Assembly (NCBI RefSeq): GCF_019597925.1 | Contig: NZ_CP080442.1 | Span: forward strand, 79,501 to 143,500 | Origin: [Clostridium] scindens | GTDB lineage: Bacteria; Bacillota; Clostridia; Lachnospirales; Lachnospiraceae | Direction: 5' to 3' | Length of the DNA: 64,000 nt | Part shown: positions 61,666 to 64,000 of the stretch, in pieces | Numbering within the stretch: position 1 is the first letter of the stretch | Layout: each line of letters begins with the position of its first letter | Program-made: the position numbers and the translations under genes | The notes under the pieces: generated by a model | Database searches by the model: none | What the model was told of the DNA's origin: nothing | Seen by the model: only the letters and a program-made list of their open reading frames with translations

Positions 61666-62193
61666 ATGGCAGAAACAGTTAGAGTATTGATTGAAGAGGA
61701 AGAAGTCGCGAAGAGAATTGAGGAACTGGGCAAAAAGATCAGCGAGGATTATGCGGGAAAGCAGGTACATCTGATCTGTGTCCTGAAGGGCGGAGTATTC
61801 TTTATGTGCGAACTGGCAAAACGGATCAGCATACCGGTTTCCATGGACTTTATGAGTGTCAGCAGTTATGGAGACGGCACGTCGTCAAGCGGCGTGGTAA
61901 AGATTGCAAAAGACCTGGATGAGACGCTGGAAGGAAAAGACGTGCTGGTAGTTGAAGATATTATTGATTCTGGAAGGACGCTGTACTACCTGCTTGACAT
62001 TCTGGCCAAGAGGCACCCAAGCAGCATGAGGCTGTGCACGCTTCTTGACAAGCCAGAGAGAAGAGTGCGCGATGTGAAGGTAGACTACGTGGGATTCGAG
62101 ATACCGGATGAATTTGTCGTAGGCTATGGGCTTGACTATGCGCAAAAATATAGAAATCTACCATACATCGGGGTTGTAGAAGGTGTGGAGTAG
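61666..62193 (+). CDS. hpt: Hypoxanthine phosphoribosyltransferase
   Basis: A purine salvage enzyme forming IMP or GMP from hypoxanthine or guanine and PRPP. The 175-residue protein has the PRPP loop VLVVEDIIDSGRTLYYL, the base-binding LICVLKGGVFFMCEL and the late DYVGFEIPDEFVVGYGLDYA. A ggagg site precedes ATG 61666. It is encoded between tilS and ftsH, a conserved arrangement. Confidence 0.96.
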   Translation: MAETVRVLIEEEEVAKRIEELGKKISEDYAGKQVHLICVLKGGVFFMCELAKRISIPVSMDFMSVSSYGDGTSSSGVVKIAKDLDETLEGKDVLVVEDIIDSGRTLYYLLDILAKRHPSSMRLCTLLDKPERRVRDVKVDYVGFEIPDEFVVGYGLDYAQKYRNLPYIGVVEGVE

Positions 62194-62210
62194 AAAGGGG
62201 CTATAAAACA

Positions 62211-64000
62211 TTGAATGACAAGAAGACCAGAGGGCTGAGCGGAGCCACGGTGCTGATATTCGTAGTGTTTCTGTTTGCAGCATTGTGGTTCACGAATCAG
62301 TTTGACCAAAAAGATAAAGAATTGACATGGAAGGAATTTGAGAAGCTTATCGTCAGCGATAATGTGGAGACTGTTACCGTCAGCCAGAATAAAAATGTTC
62401 CGACGGGCCGGGTAGAGATCCAGGTGGATACAAAGAATGATGAAGATTCCGTAAAGTATCTGTATGTATCCGATGTCAATGAGATTCAGAATTACCTGAA
62501 GGAAAAGAAGATTGACTACGAGATGCCGGATGTGCCGCAGGACAGCTGGTTTGCGACGACGATCGTGCCGATGCTTCTGGTTCTGGGAGGAGTTCTGCTG
62601 ATATTCCTGCTGATGAACCGTCAGGGCGGGGGAGCCAACGCCAAGGCCATGAACTTTGGCAAGAGCCGTGCAAGGCTTAGCACGGATGTGGAAAGAAAGA
62701 TCACATTCGGACAGGTGGCCGGCCTGAAAGAAGAGAAGGAAGAACTGGAAGAGATCGTGGACTTTTTAAAGGCCCCGAAAAAATACATCCAGGTAGGCGC
62801 AAGGATCCCGAAGGGAGTCCTTCTGGTCGGCCCTCCCGGTACCGGAAAGACCTTGCTTGCAAAAGCGGTTGCCGGAGAGGCCGGTGTTCCGTTCTTTACG
62901 ATCTCAGGCTCTGACTTTGTAGAGATGTTTGTCGGAGTCGGCGCGTCCCGCGTCAGGGACCTGTTCGAAGAAGCGAAGAAGAATGCGCCTTGCATTATTT
63001 TCATTGATGAGATTGATGCCGTAGCGAGACGCCGCGGGACGGGAATGGGCGGCGGACATGATGAGAGAGAGCAGACGCTGAACCAGCTGCTGGTAGAGAT
63101 GGACGGATTCGGCGTAAATGAAGGAATCATCGTAATGGCCGCTACCAACCGTGTAGATATCCTGGATCCTGCAATCCTGCGCCCAGGCCGCTTTGACAGG
63201 AAGGTTATGGTTGGCCGGCCGGATGTACAGGGACGGGAAGAGATTCTGAAGGTTCATGCGAAAGGAAAGCCGCTTAGCGAGGATATAGATCTTAAGCAGA
63301 TCGCGCAGACGACTGCCGGATTCACGGGAGCGGATCTTGAAAATCTCCTGAATGAGGCGGCAATCCTGGCAGCTAAGGAAAACAGGATATACCTGAAGCA
63401 GGAGGATATTAAGAGATCCTTCGTCAAGGTAGGGATCGGTGCCGAGAAAAAGAGCAGGATCATATCCGATAAAGAAAAGCGTATCACGGCATTCCACGAG
63501 GCGGGACATGCGATTCTGTTCCACGTGCTGCCGGACGTAGGGCCTGTATACAGCGTTTCCATTATTCCTACCGGCGGGGCAGGGGGCTATACGATGCCGC
63601 TTCCGGAAAATGATGAGATGTTCAATACAAAGGGCAAGATGCTGCAGGATATTACGGTAGCCCTTGGAGGGCGCGTGGCGGAAGAAGAAGTATTTGACGA
63701 TATTACCACCGGGGCTTCCCAGGATATTAAGCAGGCAACAGGCCTGGCAAAATCCATGGTGACTAAGTTTGGAATGTCAGAGGCCGTTGGCCTGATCAGT
63801 TATGATGACGACAGCGACGAGGTGTTCATTGGACGTGACCTGGCGCATACATCCAGAGGATACGGGGAAGGCGTGGCGACTGTCATTGACCAGGAAGTAA
63901 AAAGAATCATAGATGAATGCTACAGCAGAGCAAGACATATTATCACGAAATACGATGATGTGCTTCACTCATGTGCAGAACTTTTATTAGAAAAAGAGAA
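62211..64000 (+). CDS. ftsH: ATP-dependent zinc metalloprotease FtsH (3' end beyond window)
   Basis: A membrane AAA+ protease. TM1 lies in VLIFVVFLFAALWF (residues ~12-30) and TM2 in TTIVPMLLVLGGVLLIF (~118-135), with a small outer domain between them. The AAA domain has Walker A GPPGTGKTLLAKA, Walker B CIIFIDEIDAVARRR and the second region of homology AATNRVDILDPAILRPGRFDR, described by its ends. The zinc site is HEAGH. Start is TTG 62211, with an agaaagggg site upstream. The frame is open through the last base; family size suggests only a few codons remain. Confidence 0.96.
   Translation, partial: MNDKKTRGLSGATVLIFVVFLFAALWFTNQFDQKDKELTWKEFEKLIVSDNVETVTVSQNKNVPTGRVEIQVDTKNDEDSVKYLYVSDVNEIQNYLKEKKIDYEMPDVPQDSWFATTIVPMLLVLGGVLLIFLLMNRQGGGANAKAMNFGKSRARLSTDVERKITFGQVAGLKEEKEELEEIVDFLKAPKKYIQVGARIPKGVLLVGPPGTGKTLLAKAVAGEAGVPFFTISGSDFVEMFVGVGASRVRDLFEEAKKNAPCIIFIDEIDAVARRRGTGMGGGHDEREQTLNQLLVEMDGFGVNEGIIVMAATNRVDILDPAILRPGRFDRKVMVGRPDVQGREEILKVHAKGKPLSEDIDLKQIAQTTAGFTGADLENLLNEAAILAAKENRIYLKQEDIKRSFVKVGIGAEKKSRIISDKEKRITAFHEAGHAILFHVLPDVGPVYSVSIIPTGGAGGYTMPLPENDEMFNTKGKMLQDITVALGGRVAEEEVFDDITTGASQDIKQATGLAKSMVTKFGMSEAVGLISYDDDSDEVFIGRDLAHTSRGYGEGVATVIDQEVKRIIDECYSRARHIITKYDDVLHSCAELLLEKE

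Overview
The window looks like chromosomal DNA of a spore-forming Lachnospiraceae, most probably Clostridium scindens or a very close relative. The species call rests mainly on a 266-residue NADP-type 7alpha-hydroxysteroid dehydrogenase (hdhA, 11850-12650) that I recognise from memory as the C. scindens enzyme. Supporting signs are sporulation genes (spoVG, yabP, yabQ, spoIIE, a CotS-like coat gene), meso-DAP dehydrogenase, Gram-positive lipoprotein and T-box logic, and a moderate GC content. I saw no rRNA, tRNA, CRISPR array, prophage or intact transposase.

Layout. 1-6002: housekeeping (metG 3' end, ddh, tatD, rsmA, citrate synthase, an alpha/beta hydrolase). 6082-11661: a coherent operon with a D-amino acid aminotransferase, 5-oxoprolinase subunits PxpB/PxpC/PxpA and two proteins matching the two halves of eukaryotic D-glutamate cyclase, with an Lrp/AsnC regulator convergent at its end. 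This reads as a D-glutamate/5-oxoproline catabolic unit. 11850-12650: bile acid 7alpha-HSDH. 12934-18480: an accessory region of small genes (HD protein, TetR, methyltransferases, GNAT, EamA transporter, XRE repressor, stand-alone Spo0A DNA-binding domain). It is punctuated by three direct copies of a ~230-bp structured element that carries a terminator hairpin, a promoter with conserved 17-bp spacing, a palindrome over the -35 and, in two copies, a ribosome binding site followed by a tiny ORF. 18543-26725: GH25-LysM lysozyme, a two-component system with a very large sensor, a probably leaderless methyltransferase gene and a membrane-anchored propeller/C39-like protein.

26807-36222: queT with a preQ1-I riboswitch, then a sugar ABC transporter locus (YesM/YesN-type two-component system, binding protein, ATPase, two permeases, SIS isomerase). 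Three genes of this locus carry four single-base homopolymer frameshifts between them. 36223-36610 holds a Uma2 remnant and a second copy of the promoter plus 66-nt leader found upstream of queT. 36611-41042: VanR/VanS-like pair overlapping an SbcD-like nuclease and its YhaN-like ATPase partner. 41132-45908 (minus): prs, a DnaC-like loader, a DnaD-domain protein, murC. 46141-54000: glgC-glgD, spoVG, an RluA-family enzyme, a Ca/Na antiporter, T-box(Pro)-proS, cca. 54004-64000: a CotS-like gene with a sigma-E-type promoter, phosphoglucomutase, HU, and the conserved firmicute block rqcP-yabP-yabQ-divIC-spoIIE-tilS-hpt-ftsH, truncated at the window end.

The strongest candidates for something undescribed are the triple 230-bp element, the split D-glutamate cyclase operon, the repeated promoter-leader RNA, and the arrangement at the CotS-like gene, where readthrough RNA could hide the ribosome site that the internal sigma-E transcript leaves free. 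All family assignments are from reading motifs; no database search was run.
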